Below, one piece after another: positions 33,317-42,379 of a stretch of DNA of 64,000 bases (position 1 is the first letter of the stretch; each line of letters begins with the position of its first letter). The stretch is from Oscillospiraceae bacterium. GTDB lineage: Bacteria > Bacillota > Clostridia > Oscillospirales > JAKOTC01. Under the pieces are notes generated by a model. The model did no database searches and was not told the DNA's origin. It saw only the letters and a list, made by a program, of their open reading frames with translations. The position numbers and the translations under genes are program-made. The stretch lies in the NCBI GenBank assembly GCA_035353335.1, contig DAOPZJ010000002.1, forward strand, positions 1-64,000, in the 5' to 3' direction.

Positions 33317-36300
33317 TCACTTTAAAAGTTTAACGTTTTCGTCCCCGAGCAATGATTTAAATTGGCGCAGCAGCCCGTCAGTGGGTACGACCCAAAGATT
33401 CCTGGGCGCTCTGACAAGTTTTTTATCGTCTTTAAAATAACAGTAGAGCGGTGTATCGCCCGGGCAGAACTGAACGATGTATCTGACCTGTTCCATGTTC
33501 GGATCGTCCTTGGATAAAAGCTGCAGATAAATTCCCGCTTTGGTATCCGTAACCGGTTCCGGCTCCTCTTTTGGCACAGGCGGCAGATTGCTGTCGTCCG
33601 GTGCGGAGATTGCCGCGGCGATCAATTTAACTTCATAGGTGTCCTGTTCCTCTGTGTCGCTCTCGCGAACCGAAATTCTTCCCGAAAACGACAGGGCTTT
33701 GCCGTTCGTCAGTAAATCGGCGCTCTTTCCGTATAAATCGGCGAACACCACGACTTCGATTCCAGCGGTTTTATCCTCTATTGTGACAAAGGCCATATTT
33801 TGTCCGTTTTTCGTCATCTTGACGGTTTTTGAAGCGACCACGCCGAGCAGCTCTATATGTTTGCCGTCCAGTTCCGGGGCATTTTCACCGAGCAAAGAGG
33901 AGATGTCCGGAATCTTATGCTGCCGTTTCAGCCCCTCGAATTTGTCCAGAGGGTGTGCCGAAAGAAACATTCCGGTCACTTCGCGCTCCTGGGCTAAAAT
34001 TTCATCTTTCGAAAACTCGGCGGCATCGGGCAGCTCTGTCTCGGGCGGCTTTTCGGTGTTTTCGAACAGCCCTAACTGCCCCTCCACATTCTCATGGTCA
34101 CGTTCGGCTAGTTCCTCTAAAATCAGTCCCGATGCGGACATCATCGCCCTGCGCGTACCCGGAAGCGTATCAAATACCCCTGCTTTGATCAACGATTCCA
34201 GCGCTCTGCTGTTCAGCTCGCGCCCGTAAACCCGCGAACAGAAATCATAAAATGTATGATAAGGCCCTTTGCGTTTGCGTTCGGCGACGATCAAATCAAT
34301 CACCGCACTTCCGAGATTCTTGATTGCGAGCAGCCCGAACCGGATGCCGTTTTGGGCGGGCACAAAGGTTTTTTCGCTCTCATTGACGTTCGGCGGGTAA
34401 ATTTTCAGCCCGTGCCGCTTGCAGTCCTCAATATACTGCGTCGCCTTGACGTCGCCCATCATGCTCGAGATCATCGCGGCCATGTATTCTTTATACCAAT
34501 GCGTACGCAGATAAGCGGTCTGATAGGCGATCAGCGCATAAGGCGCCGCGTGGCATTTGTTGAAACCGTACCCCGCAAAGGTCTCCATATCGTCAAAAAT
34601 CCGATTCGCGGTCTGCTCGTCGATACCCATGGACACCGCGCCCGGCACAATGACATTGCTGTTTTCGTCCTTCTCGCCGTGCACAAACCGCTCGCGCTGA
34701 CGCACCATCTCTTTTTGCTTTTTCTTTGCCATCGCCCTGCGCACCAGATCGGCCTGCCCGTAAGAAAATCCGGCAAGGTCACGGCAAACCTGCGTCACCT
34801 GTTCCTGATAGGCAAATATGCCGTTGGTATCTTTGAGCGCGTTTTCAAGCTTTGGGTGTAAATAATGAATATTTTTCGGATTAGCCCGCCCCGCTAAATA
34901 TTGCGGAATCGCCTTCATCGGCCCGGGCCGGTACAGCGAAATGGCCAGCATCAGGTCGTCAAGGTTTCTCGGCTTCATGTCAACGAGCAGCTGCCGCATG
35001 CCGCCCGACTCAAGCTGGAAAATCCCGTCGGTGTCGCCTTTTCCGATCAGCGCATAGGTCTTCGGGTCGCTCTCGGGGATCTTGTTGATGTCAAACTCCG
35101 GCTGTTGCTCATTTTTACGCACCAACTCGACCGCATCATGGATGACCGTCAGATACCGCAGCCCCAAAAAGTCGATTTTTAAAAGACCGAGTTCCTCGAG
35201 ATAGTTCATCGTGTACTGGGTCACGACTGCAGCGCCGTTGAGGGCCAAAGGCACATAGTAATAAGCCGGTTTATCGGTAATTACCACACCGGCGGCATGG
35301 GTCGATGCATGGCGCGCCATGCCCTCGAGTTCTTTTGCCGCCGCGACGAGTTCCGCTGCCTGCGTGTCGTTGTCGCACTGTTGTTTTAACGGGCTGTCCG
35401 GCGCGTTAAAGGCATCCTCGAGCGTGCCGAACATCGAGTGGGGCACTTTTTTGGCGACCACATCGACGGCGGCATAGCTCATTCCGAGCGCTCTGCCCAC
35501 ATCCCGAATCGCCGCCCTGGCCTTCATCGTGCCGAACGTAACGATCTGAGCGACGTGTTCGGTGCCGTATTTCGCGATCACATAGTCGATGACTTCCTGC
35601 CTGCGCTCCTGGCAGAAGTCGATGTCGAAGTCGGGCATACTGACTCTCTCGGGGTTCAAAAACCGCTCGAACATCAGATTGTAGCGCAGCGGATCGACAC
35701 CCGTGATGCCGAGACAATATCCCGTCAGAGAACTTGCACCCGAACCGCGCCCCGGTCCCACGGGAATCCCGCGTGACTTGGCATAGGAGATAAAATCGGC
35801 GACGATCAAAAAATAATCGGTAAAGCCCATCTTTTCGATGGTGGAGAGTTCATAATCCAACCGCTTTTGGGCCTCACCGCAGCTTTGCCCGTCATATCGT
35901 TTCGCCAGCCCCTCATCAGATAACTTTTTCAGATATTCAAAATGGGTGAACCCCGCAGGTACGTCAAAGTGCGGCAGTTTGGTCTTGCCGAATTCAAATT
36001 CGAAATTACATTTCTCCGCCACCTCGAGGGTGTTCGTGATCGCCTCCGGCGCGTAAGCAAACCGCTCCGCCATCTCAGCTTCGGATTTCAGATAAAACTC
36101 CTTGGTCGGAAACTCCATCGCTGAAGGATCATTGACGTTGGTGTTGGTCTGGATGCAGACGAGAATCTGCTGCGCACGGGCGTCGGACTTATCCACATAA
36201 TGAACGTCGTTGGTGGCGACGACCTTGATGCCGAGCCGTTTTGCCACCTTCATAATCCCGGCGTTGATTCCCTTTTGGTCGGGAATGCCCTGATCCTGCA

Positions 36301-36820
36301 TCTCGAGGTAATAGTCCTCTCCGAATACCGATTTGTACCATACCGCAGCTTCGAGAGCACCGGTAAAATCGTTCTGGCGCAATTTCGCCGCAACTTCTCC
36401 GAACATACAGGCAGACAGCGCGACCAGTCCCCCGGCGTGCTCTTTGATCAATTCTTTATCAATACGCGGACGGTTATAAAATCCTTCCATCCACCCCTTG
36501 GAGAGCATATAGATCAGGTTTTGATACCCGGTTTCATTTTTACACAACAGTATCAGGTGCTGCGAATTCTCGTCGCTCTTCTGCTTGTCCGACCTTGCCC
36601 TTGGCGCGACATAGGCCTCACAGCCGATGATGGGCTTGATTCCGGCGGCTTTTGCGGCTTTGAAAAACTCGACTGCCCCGAACATATTGCCGTGGTCGGT
36701 GACGGCGACGGCAGTCTGCCCAAGCTCTTCGCAGCGTTTCAGCAGTTTGCCGATGCGGCAAGCTCCGTCAAGCAGACTGTATTCGCTGTGCAGATGTAAA
36801 TGAATAAATTGAGAGTTCAT
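33317..36820 (-). CDS. dnaE: DNA polymerase III subunit alpha (DnaE type)
   Basis: A 1167-residue replicative polymerase subunit. The PHP domain occupies residues 1-200 (HLHLHSEYSLLDGA), the palm holds PDFDIDFCQERRQEVIDYV with catalytic aspartates near 398-402, followed by SLYRPGPM, YQEQVTQ and AGYGFNKCHA in the tau-binding and finger region, then helix-hairpin-helix and an OB-fold near residue 990. It copies DNA with the sliding clamp. It overlaps whiA by four bases, so it is the last coupled gene of the cluster. Confidence 0.96.
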   Translation of the reverse strand: MNSQFIHLHLHSEYSLLDGACRIGKLLKRCEELGQTAVAVTDHGNMFGAVEFFKAAKAAGIKPIIGCEAYVAPRARSDKQKSDENSQHLILLCKNETGYQNLIYMLSKGWMEGFYNRPRIDKELIKEHAGGLVALSACMFGEVAAKLRQNDFTGALEAAVWYKSVFGEDYYLEMQDQGIPDQKGINAGIMKVAKRLGIKVVATNDVHYVDKSDARAQQILVCIQTNTNVNDPSAMEFPTKEFYLKSEAEMAERFAYAPEAITNTLEVAEKCNFEFEFGKTKLPHFDVPAGFTHFEYLKKLSDEGLAKRYDGQSCGEAQKRLDYELSTIEKMGFTDYFLIVADFISYAKSRGIPVGPGRGSGASSLTGYCLGITGVDPLRYNLMFERFLNPERVSMPDFDIDFCQERRQEVIDYVIAKYGTEHVAQIVTFGTMKARAAIRDVGRALGMSYAAVDVVAKKVPHSMFGTLEDAFNAPDSPLKQQCDNDTQAAELVAAAKELEGMARHASTHAAGVVITDKPAYYYVPLALNGAAVVTQYTMNYLEELGLLKIDFLGLRYLTVIHDAVELVRKNEQQPEFDINKIPESDPKTYALIGKGDTDGIFQLESGGMRQLLVDMKPRNLDDLMLAISLYRPGPMKAIPQYLAGRANPKNIHYLHPKLENALKDTNGIFAYQEQVTQVCRDLAGFSYGQADLVRRAMAKKKQKEMVRQRERFVHGEKDENSNVIVPGAVSMGIDEQTANRIFDDMETFAGYGFNKCHAAPYALIAYQTAYLRTHWYKEYMAAMISSMMGDVKATQYIEDCKRHGLKIYPPNVNESEKTFVPAQNGIRFGLLAIKNLGSAVIDLIVAERKRKGPYHTFYDFCSRVYGRELNSRALESLIKAGVFDTLPGTRRAMMSASGLILEELAERDHENVEGQLGLFENTEKPPETELPDAAEFSKDEILAQEREVTGMFLSAHPLDKFEGLKRQHKIPDISSLLGENAPELDGKHIELLGVVASKTVKMTKNGQNMAFVTIEDKTAGIEVVVFADLYGKSADLLTNGKALSFSGRISVRESDTEEQDTYEVKLIAAAISAPDDSNLPPVPKEEPEPVTDTKAGIYLQLLSKDDPNMEQVRYIVQFCPGDTPLYCYFKDDKKLVRAPRNLWVVPTDGLLRQFKSLLGDENVKLLK

Positions 36821-37833
36821 AAAGCTTCACCCTCCTTTACAGCAAGATCTTCCGCGATTTTTACGATCTTTGCCAGCCGGTGGTTGACCCCGCTTCTCCC
36901 GATGCCCAGTAAAATGCCGAGTTCCGAAAGCGAGGCGTCGTCATTTTCCACGCGTGCCAAAGCTGTTGTACGCAGTTCTGCCGGCAGATAGTCGGGGCTC
37001 TGTTTTAAAAAGATATATCGGATTGCCGCGATATGTCTTTCCGCTGCGTTCCTCGACTTACCCAAATTAGCCGCGTCGCAGTTGATCTGACGGTTCAGAT
37101 TATTCGAGATATCGCGGCGAATGCGCAGGCTGGATAATTCGAACATCGCTCCGGTGTCGCCGAGTGCGGCGAGTAAGTACTCAATCTGCTCTCCGTCCTT
37201 GAAATACACCGCCCATTTTTCGCCCCGTTTCGTGATTAATGGGCGGAAATCCAACGTCTCCAGTAACCTTGAAAGTTCTCCAGCCGCCCGCTCGGTCAGC
37301 CCCGAAAACTCCAGATGGAGATCACACGCCGGGTCAGCGGCAAGCCCTGCCGAAATAAACACTCCTCGTAAAAAATGCTGTGCCTGTTCGGGATTTTCAA
37401 ACAAAGATTTATCGAGCGTACCGTCTTCGCCGAACTGATTGAACACCGAAAAAATCCGGCTTCTGGACAGTTCTTCCGGCTTCGCAAAGTCTACTGTCGT
37501 AAGCGCCCTCATCGGATCGGCAGAGTGCGACATTTTAGGGTTTCTCGCCGGTTTCAGGCGGTATTCCCGCCGTTTTGCAGAGCGTGGCTCCTCAGAGCGC
37601 AGCACCGCAGCGCGTACACCGGTCGAGCGCAGTTCGACGGGTAAGACATGTCCTGTTACGTGTTCAAAAATTTCTCCGAGCGCAATCACTGCGCCCGGAA
37701 TTTCGGTTCTGAGCAGGTAGTTTTTATGACGTCCGCAGTGTAAAAAAAGCAGCCCGCTACCGAACGCCCGCCCGTATTGAGCAGGTGTCGTAAGTTCGCA
37801 GAGCTTGCTTTTCACCTCATTGCAGAAAGACAT
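36817..37833 (-). CDS. whiA: Sporulation/cell-division regulator WhiA
   Basis: A 338-residue protein. The N-terminal half is LAGLIDADG-like (FLRGVFISAGL, LHLEFSG); the C-terminal half is a helix-turn-helix DNA-binding domain (SELGILLGIGRSGVNHRLAK). The first residues MSFCNEVKSKLCEL are typical. WhiA controls cell division and, in some lineages, sporulation. It lies between murB (6 base gap) and dnaE (four-base overlap). The neighbouring rapZ and yvcK genes usual in Firmicutes are absent. Confidence 0.93.
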   Translation of the reverse strand: MSFCNEVKSKLCELTTPAQYGRAFGSGLLFLHCGRHKNYLLRTEIPGAVIALGEIFEHVTGHVLPVELRSTGVRAAVLRSEEPRSAKRREYRLKPARNPKMSHSADPMRALTTVDFAKPEELSRSRIFSVFNQFGEDGTLDKSLFENPEQAQHFLRGVFISAGLAADPACDLHLEFSGLTERAAGELSRLLETLDFRPLITKRGEKWAVYFKDGEQIEYLLAALGDTGAMFELSSLRIRRDISNNLNRQINCDAANLGKSRNAAERHIAAIRYIFLKQSPDYLPAELRTTALARVENDDASLSELGILLGIGRSGVNHRLAKIVKIAEDLAVKEGEAL

Positions 37834-37839
37834 CTGAAT

Positions 37840-38739
37840 CTACTCCAAAAACTTGATCTCACAGACAAGGTCCACCCCGTTTCGGCGTTTGATCTCATCC
37901 TGAATCAAAGCGATTAACTCTTTTACATCCTTCGCGGTAGCATCACCGGTGTTGATGATGAATCCGGCATGTTTTTCGCTGATCTGCGCGCCCCCGATCT
38001 GTTTCCCTTTCAACCCGGCCTGCTCGATCAGAGCACCGGTGTAAAAACCGGGCGGACGCATAAAAACGCTGCCCGCACTGGGAAAATTGAGCGGTTGTTT
38101 ATCGATTCGTTTTCCCTGAATGTCTGCCATCTTTGCCGCAATCACAGCACTGTCGCCCGGCACAAGCGCAAACTTTGCCCATACTATCAATAAATCTTTA
38201 TCAGTAAAAAAGCTATGCCGATAACTGAACCCGCATTCCTCTTTTTTCAACGTTTTTGTCTCACCGTCGGCACCGCAGTAACCGACCTCGGTGATAACGT
38301 CCTTTAGTTCGCCGCCGTAGGCCCCCGCATTCATATAGACCCCGCCGCCAATGCTGCCCGGAATTCCAAACGCAAATTCCAGACCCGACAAATGATTGGC
38401 TTGCGCAAAACGGCACAATCCTGCCAGTGAGCCGCCTGCTTGTGCCGTAATCACATTGCCGTCGATATCCATATCGCCCATTTTTTCGCCGATTCGAATC
38501 ACAACGCCGTCATAACCGTCATCCGAGACCAGCAAATCGCTGCCGCGTCCCATCATTGTATGTTTGATCCCATTCCGGGCGCAAAAACCGAGTAAAGCAG
38601 CCGCCTTTTTGGGCGTATCGGGCTCCGCAAACAATGCGGCAGGGCCGCCGATGCGAAAACTGGTGTGTTCGCTCAGCGGCTCGTTAATTCGGTATTCGAT
38701 TTTTTCACGCTCGCAGAAAAAGGCCGCTTTTCCGGTCAA
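37840..38739 (-). CDS. murB: UDP-N-acetylenolpyruvoylglucosamine reductase
   Basis: A 299-residue FAD enzyme that forms UDP-MurNAc. FAD motifs MMGRGSDLLVSDDGYDGV, LAGLCRFAQANHLSGLEF and GIPGSIGGGVYMNAGAYGGE are present, and the C-terminal region has FPSAGSVFMRPPG with the catalytic Ser, KGKQIGGAQISEKHAGFIIN and a final Glu. It ends six bases before whiA and starts nine bases after the glk stop. Confidence 0.95.
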   Translation of the reverse strand: MTGKAAFFCEREKIEYRINEPLSEHTSFRIGGPAALFAEPDTPKKAAALLGFCARNGIKHTMMGRGSDLLVSDDGYDGVVIRIGEKMGDMDIDGNVITAQAGGSLAGLCRFAQANHLSGLEFAFGIPGSIGGGVYMNAGAYGGELKDVITEVGYCGADGETKTLKKEECGFSYRHSFFTDKDLLIVWAKFALVPGDSAVIAAKMADIQGKRIDKQPLNFPSAGSVFMRPPGFYTGALIEQAGLKGKQIGGAQISEKHAGFIINTGDATAKDVKELIALIQDEIKRRNGVDLVCEIKFLE

Positions 38740-38748
38740 GATGACCTC

Positions 38749-39702
38749 CTAACGAATATTCCCCAAAAATGCCGCGCCGATAATGCCCGCGTCGTTGCCA
38801 AGCGTTGCCGCGACGATTCTGGTCTGGGGAATTCCGCTCCGGCTGTAAGTCTCCTTTGCGATTCGGGCCCGCAGCGGTTCGAGTAAAAAATCCCCTTCTT
38901 TTGAAATTCCGCCGCCGATGCAGAACACCTCCGGCTGGAAGATATTGATTAAACTGATGACGCCGCAAGCCAGATAGTCGAGATACTTATCCCAAACTTC
39001 TTGGGCGGCTTCGTCGCCTTTGCGTACGCCGTCGCACGCGGTTTTGCCTCCGGCGCTGTCTAAATTGCCGCCGCAGAGCTTCCACATAATCGAAGACGGG
39101 TGTTTCTGCATGCCGAGTTTGGTCATTTTGATCATACCGGTCGCCGAAGAGTAGGCCTCGAAACAACCCTTGCGCCCGCAGGTGCAGGGCCAGCCGTCCT
39201 TTTCGATGACCATATGCCCGAGTTCCGCACCCGCATGATTGAATCCCGCGTAGATTTTTTGATCGATGATGATACCGCCGCCAACGCCGGTGCCGAGAGT
39301 AATGGCTACCAGATCTTTGACCCCTTTGCCTGCTCCTGCCAGCATCTCACCGTAAGCAGCCGCGTTTCCGTCGTTGTCAACATAGGTTTTGACGCCAAGT
39401 CCCTTTTGGACGAGGTCGGCAATCGGGACGTTGTTGAATCCCAGGTTGTTGTTGTAGATGATCACGCCGCTCTTGGGTTCGACGGAACCGGGCGCGCCGA
39501 TGCCCGCCCACTTGATGTCAGTCATCGTAAGGCCTGCGTTTTCCACGGCCGCTTTTGCCGCTGTGACCATGTCGGCTGCGATCTCCTCGGCGGGCCGCGG
39601 CAGGTTTGTCTTTACAGACGCTTTCCCGACGATTTTATATTGGTCGTCGCATACTCCGACCGCGATGTTGGTGCCGCCCAAATCGATTCCGATATAATAC
39701 AT
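38749..39702 (-). CDS. glk: ROK-family glucokinase
   Basis: A 317-residue sugar kinase. IGIDLGGTNIAVGVCD is the ATP site, GAPGSVEP follows, LGTGVGGGIIID and HAGAELGHMVIEKDG are substrate regions, and CTCGRKGCFEAYSS is the ROK zinc motif. It phosphorylates glucose with ATP in the cytoplasm. It lies between hprK and murB and probably shares their promoter. Confidence 0.92.
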   Translation of the reverse strand: MYYIGIDLGGTNIAVGVCDDQYKIVGKASVKTNLPRPAEEIAADMVTAAKAAVENAGLTMTDIKWAGIGAPGSVEPKSGVIIYNNNLGFNNVPIADLVQKGLGVKTYVDNDGNAAAYGEMLAGAGKGVKDLVAITLGTGVGGGIIIDQKIYAGFNHAGAELGHMVIEKDGWPCTCGRKGCFEAYSSATGMIKMTKLGMQKHPSSIMWKLCGGNLDSAGGKTACDGVRKGDEAAQEVWDKYLDYLACGVISLINIFQPEVFCIGGGISKEGDFLLEPLRARIAKETYSRSGIPQTRIVAATLGNDAGIIGAAFLGNIR

Positions 39703-39747
39703 GTTTCCTTCCGTCCTTTTATGAATTCAATTTCTTTATTTTCACGT

Positions 39748-40704
39748 TCAGAGTTCTTTATGCCTGGCCATCTCTTCGAATTCTTTGCTGTCCAGCCCGA
39801 GCTGCGTCATCAGTTCTTTCGTCGGGTTGTATCCGAATTTTTTATCGCGGTTATTCATCGCAGCGGTCTCAATGATGATGGCCAAATTCCGGCCCGGTTT
39901 GATCGGAATCGTAAGGCAGGGGATCGAAATGCCCAGAATATCAATTGTTTCGCTGCCGACCCCGAGTCGTTCATAGATCTTTTCAGAATCCCAGGGCTCC
40001 AGCTCAATGACAAGGTCAATTTTCTCTGTTGCTTTGACTGCGCCCATACCGAACAATCTGCGGACGTTGACCACGCCGATGCCGCGCAGTTCGATAAAGT
40101 GGCGGATATTCTCGGGCGACGAACCGACCAGCGTTTTATTGGACACGCGCCGGATCTCGACCGCATCGTCGGCAATCAGCCGGTGCCCGCGCTTAATGAG
40201 TTCCACTGCGGTCTCGCTCTTTCCGACCCCGCTGTCTCCGAGCAGTAATATACCCTCGCCGGAGACTTCGACCAATACGCCGTGTCTGGTTATGCGCGGG
40301 GCGAGCTCCACATTCAAAAGCGCGATCAAAGCAGCCATAAACTGGGAGGTCTGCTCAGCGGTCTTTAGTAATGCGACTCCGTACTTTTTGGCTGTTTCAA
40401 CAAATTCCGGCATCGGATCCATATCGCGGGTGAAGATGACCGCAATCGGCTTTTTCGCCATATATTCCTCAGCACCTTTGACGCGCTGCCCGGAGGTCAT
40501 ATTTTTAAAGAAGGTAAGCTCGGCAAGCCCGATAATCTGAACACGGGTGCTGTCGAAGTACTCGAAAAACCCGAGCAGCTGAAGGCCGGGGCGGTTGACT
40601 TCGCAAGATGAGATCAAAATATTCTCGGGTACATCCGGCAGCGTCACCGGAACGAGGCCGAACTCCGAAATCAGTTTTGACAGCTTTACCGTATACATGC
40701 TCAA
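39748..40704 (-). CDS. hprK: HPr kinase/phosphorylase
   Basis: A 318-residue bifunctional enzyme of carbon catabolite control. It phosphorylates Ser46 of HPr and reverses the reaction. The catalytic histidine is H141 (RHG), P-loop GDSGVGKS lies at 156-163, and the HprK signature IELRGIGVVNVRRLFGMGAV follows. The frame starts with TTG at 40704, with AAAGGGG about eight bases upstream; an ATG at 40698 is a possible alternative. It is the first gene of the operon. Confidence 0.95.
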   Translation of the reverse strand: MSMYTVKLSKLISEFGLVPVTLPDVPENILISSCEVNRPGLQLLGFFEYFDSTRVQIIGLAELTFFKNMTSGQRVKGAEEYMAKKPIAVIFTRDMDPMPEFVETAKKYGVALLKTAEQTSQFMAALIALLNVELAPRITRHGVLVEVSGEGILLLGDSGVGKSETAVELIKRGHRLIADDAVEIRRVSNKTLVGSSPENIRHFIELRGIGVVNVRRLFGMGAVKATEKIDLVIELEPWDSEKIYERLGVGSETIDILGISIPCLTIPIKPGRNLAIIIETAAMNNRDKKFGYNPTKELMTQLGLDSKEFEEMARHKEL

Positions 40705-40727
40705 TAAAAACGCCCCTTTCGCATCGC

Positions 40728-40756
40728 ATTATACCGTATTTCCCGCGGGTTTTCAA
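40728..40756 (-). promoter_or_regulatory. Sigma-A promoter for the hprK operon
   Basis: Minus strand TTGAAA (40751-40756), 17-base spacer and TATAAT (40728-40733). Transcription would start near 40721. Confidence 0.82.
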
Positions 40757-40766
40757 CCTCCGGGTT

Positions 40767-41228
40767 TTATTCCCGCAAACAGATCAAATCGGGCTTAAAT
40801 ATGCCTTTTTTGATCGTAAGCACGGCATAAGTCTGATCAGCTCCGAATTTCAACGTTCCGGGGCAGATGACAAAGATCCCGTTGACAAAATCGATGTTCG
40901 GAACATGTGTATGCCCGTGTAAAACCACTTTTGCCTGAAATTTTGCGGCCAGCAAAACCGCATCGGCGATCCCGTGAAAATCCTCGCCGTGCACAGCCGC
41001 AATCCGAACCCCTTCGAGCACCCTGACGTCTTTTTGCGGCAGATCGCTGCTGTAATCGCAGTTCCCCTTGACGCCGATGCAAAAGGCGCCTTTCTCCGGA
41101 ATCAGAAACGCAAAATCGCGCCATCCGTCCCCGAGGTGATAAAATCCGTCGGCGTCCGGGTTTCGGGCAATCACTTTTTGTACGGCATCTGCGTTGCCAT
41201 GGCTGTCGGACATCACTATGATCTTCAT
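40767..41228 (-). CDS. Metallophosphoesterase (YfcE/MJ0936 family)
   Basis: A 153-residue phosphodiesterase. Metal-binding motifs MSDSHGN, HLGDGWRD, GNCD, HGHTHVPN are complete; these bind two divalent ions. Relatives hydrolyse cyclic or bis-phosphate diesters; the natural substrate is unknown. The ATG at 41228 has AGGAGCG six bases upstream. It ends 11 bases before the -35 box of the hprK promoter and diverges from the two small genes at 41274. Confidence 0.88.
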   Translation of the reverse strand: MKIIVMSDSHGNADAVQKVIARNPDADGFYHLGDGWRDFAFLIPEKGAFCIGVKGNCDYSSDLPQKDVRVLEGVRIAAVHGEDFHGIADAVLLAAKFQAKVVLHGHTHVPNIDFVNGIFVICPGTLKFGADQTYAVLTIKKGIFKPDLICLRE

Positions 41229-41273
41229 AATTTCGCTCCTGTCCGCATATTGTTTCTCAAAGGAGATGATTGC

Positions 41274-41468
41274 ATGCCGTTGACGCAAAATGATCTGGAT
41301 GCCCTTAAACGGCTGTTGGACGAGGCTGAGACCGACTCTTCGCCGGACCCGCATATCCGCCTGCTCACCGCGCTCGGCCCGTTTTTAACGTCCGACCGCC
41401 GACAGCGGCTTCCCGCCGCCATCGGGCTCGTCAAATACCTGAAAACCACAGAACCTTCCGGGGAATAA
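41274..41468 (+). CDS. Conserved-looking small protein A, unknown
   Basis: A 64-residue protein. Its N-terminal helix (LDALKRLLDEAETDSS) is followed by HIRLLTALGPFLTSDRRQR and LPAAIGLVKYL, a pattern of a compact helical protein seen in small Clostridia proteins (L-x-P-F-L-x-x-x-R-x-x-K/R type). AAAGGAG is well placed. It is followed 32 bases later by a second small gene, so they form a pair. Its function is unknown. Confidence 0.6.
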   Translation: MPLTQNDLDALKRLLDEAETDSSPDPHIRLLTALGPFLTSDRRQRLPAAIGLVKYLKTTEPSGE

Positions 41469-41500
41469 CTAAAACCTTTTTAAAGGAGGGTAAAGACCAA

Positions 41501-41791
41501 ATGCCTGAATACAATGAAAAAGACCTGATTAAAATGCAGAATGATGCAATGAAACGGGTCATGGAGATGCAGCGCAGAGCAAAAGAATCCTATTCCGCTT
41601 CACAGACCCCCGAACAAAACTCCCCCGAGCCGACATTTTCCTCGCAAAGCGGTGCCGCACAGGAAGAAGTATTTTTACAGTCAAAATCGTTTCATCCGCC
41701 GATGCAGAGTCCGGAACTGGTTCGGCAACTGTTCATACTCCTCGGCACCGACGACCCGGTCCTCTCCGCCGCGCTCGCATATCTATTATAA
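41501..41791 (+). CDS. Conserved-looking small protein B, unknown
   Basis: A 96-residue protein with three parts: an N-terminal helix rich in Met and Lys (KMQNDAMKRVMEMQRRAK), a polar Ser/Gln/Pro linker, and a C-terminal hydrophobic helix (ELVRQLFILLGTDDPVLS). GGAGG lies about 11 bases upstream. It pairs with small protein A. I do not recognise the family. No signal peptide or membrane helix is clear. Confidence 0.6.
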   Translation: MPEYNEKDLIKMQNDAMKRVMEMQRRAKESYSASQTPEQNSPEPTFSSQSGAAQEEVFLQSKSFHPPMQSPELVRQLFILLGTDDPVLSAALAYLL

Positions 41792-41904
41792 CATATTTCA
41801 AATGTAAAGTGAAAATGTAAAGTTAATTCGATATTCACAGGTTAATCCTGCCGCCTTCGGAATTCTCCCTTTATGTTTCACATTTTACCTTAAACTGAAA
41901 TAAT

Positions 41905-41935
41905 ATGAAAAAGAGCGGTTTTGCCGCTCTTTTGC
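41905..41935. terminator. Bidirectional intrinsic terminator
   Basis: AAAGAGCGG pairs with CCGCTCTTT around a five-base loop, with U runs on both sides. It ends both the small gene pair and the Rrf2 gene. Confidence 0.85.
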
Positions 41936-41945
41936 ATGTTATCAT

Positions 41946-42350
41946 TTAAAACAGAATCTTTCCCATCTCTTTTCGAACCATTTCGGAAATGCGGTCAAAC
42001 TCATTTTTAAATCGGCAGATGCCCGTCATACTCGGGTTGCTGCAGCCGTTTTGGGTACACCTCGCCAGTTCGAACCTGCCGTCGACCGCCTCGATGACCT
42101 CTCCGACCGAGATATCTCCGGCGGGTTTGGCCAGAACGTATCCGCCGCTGACGCCCTTATAGGATTTCGCAATACCGGCAGCGACGAGCTTACGCATAAT
42201 CTTCAAAGTAAACCGAAGCGTGACGCCGGTGGCCTCAGCCAGAGCGCCCGCATCCAGCCGCCGGTTGTTTTCAACGGATTTGGCGGCTGCCATGGCTGAT
42301 ACGATTCGAACCGCATAATCCGCCTCAAGCGTCATGTTGGTGATATTCAT
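41946..42350 (-). CDS. Rrf2-family iron-sulfur regulator
   Basis: A 134-residue winged-helix regulator. EADYAVRIVSAMA and ALAEATGVTLRFTLKIMRKL form the DNA-binding part; GVSGGYVLAKP is the family signature. Three cysteines (C98, C103, C112) in CTQNGCSNPSMTGIC fit an Fe-S cluster as in IscR or NsrR. It may sense iron-sulfur status, oxygen or NO. It is a single gene, 29 bases downstream of rpoD. Confidence 0.88.
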   Translation of the reverse strand: MNITNMTLEADYAVRIVSAMAAAKSVENNRRLDAGALAEATGVTLRFTLKIMRKLVAAGIAKSYKGVSGGYVLAKPAGDISVGEVIEAVDGRFELARCTQNGCSNPSMTGICRFKNEFDRISEMVRKEMGKILF

Positions 42351-42379
42351 AAATGAAAACCTTTCCCGCTCGATTTGTT

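Noticed and set aside
39100..40248. A 382-codon plus-strand frame across glk and hprK.
   Set aside because: It crosses two real genes on the other strand and matches no protein family.
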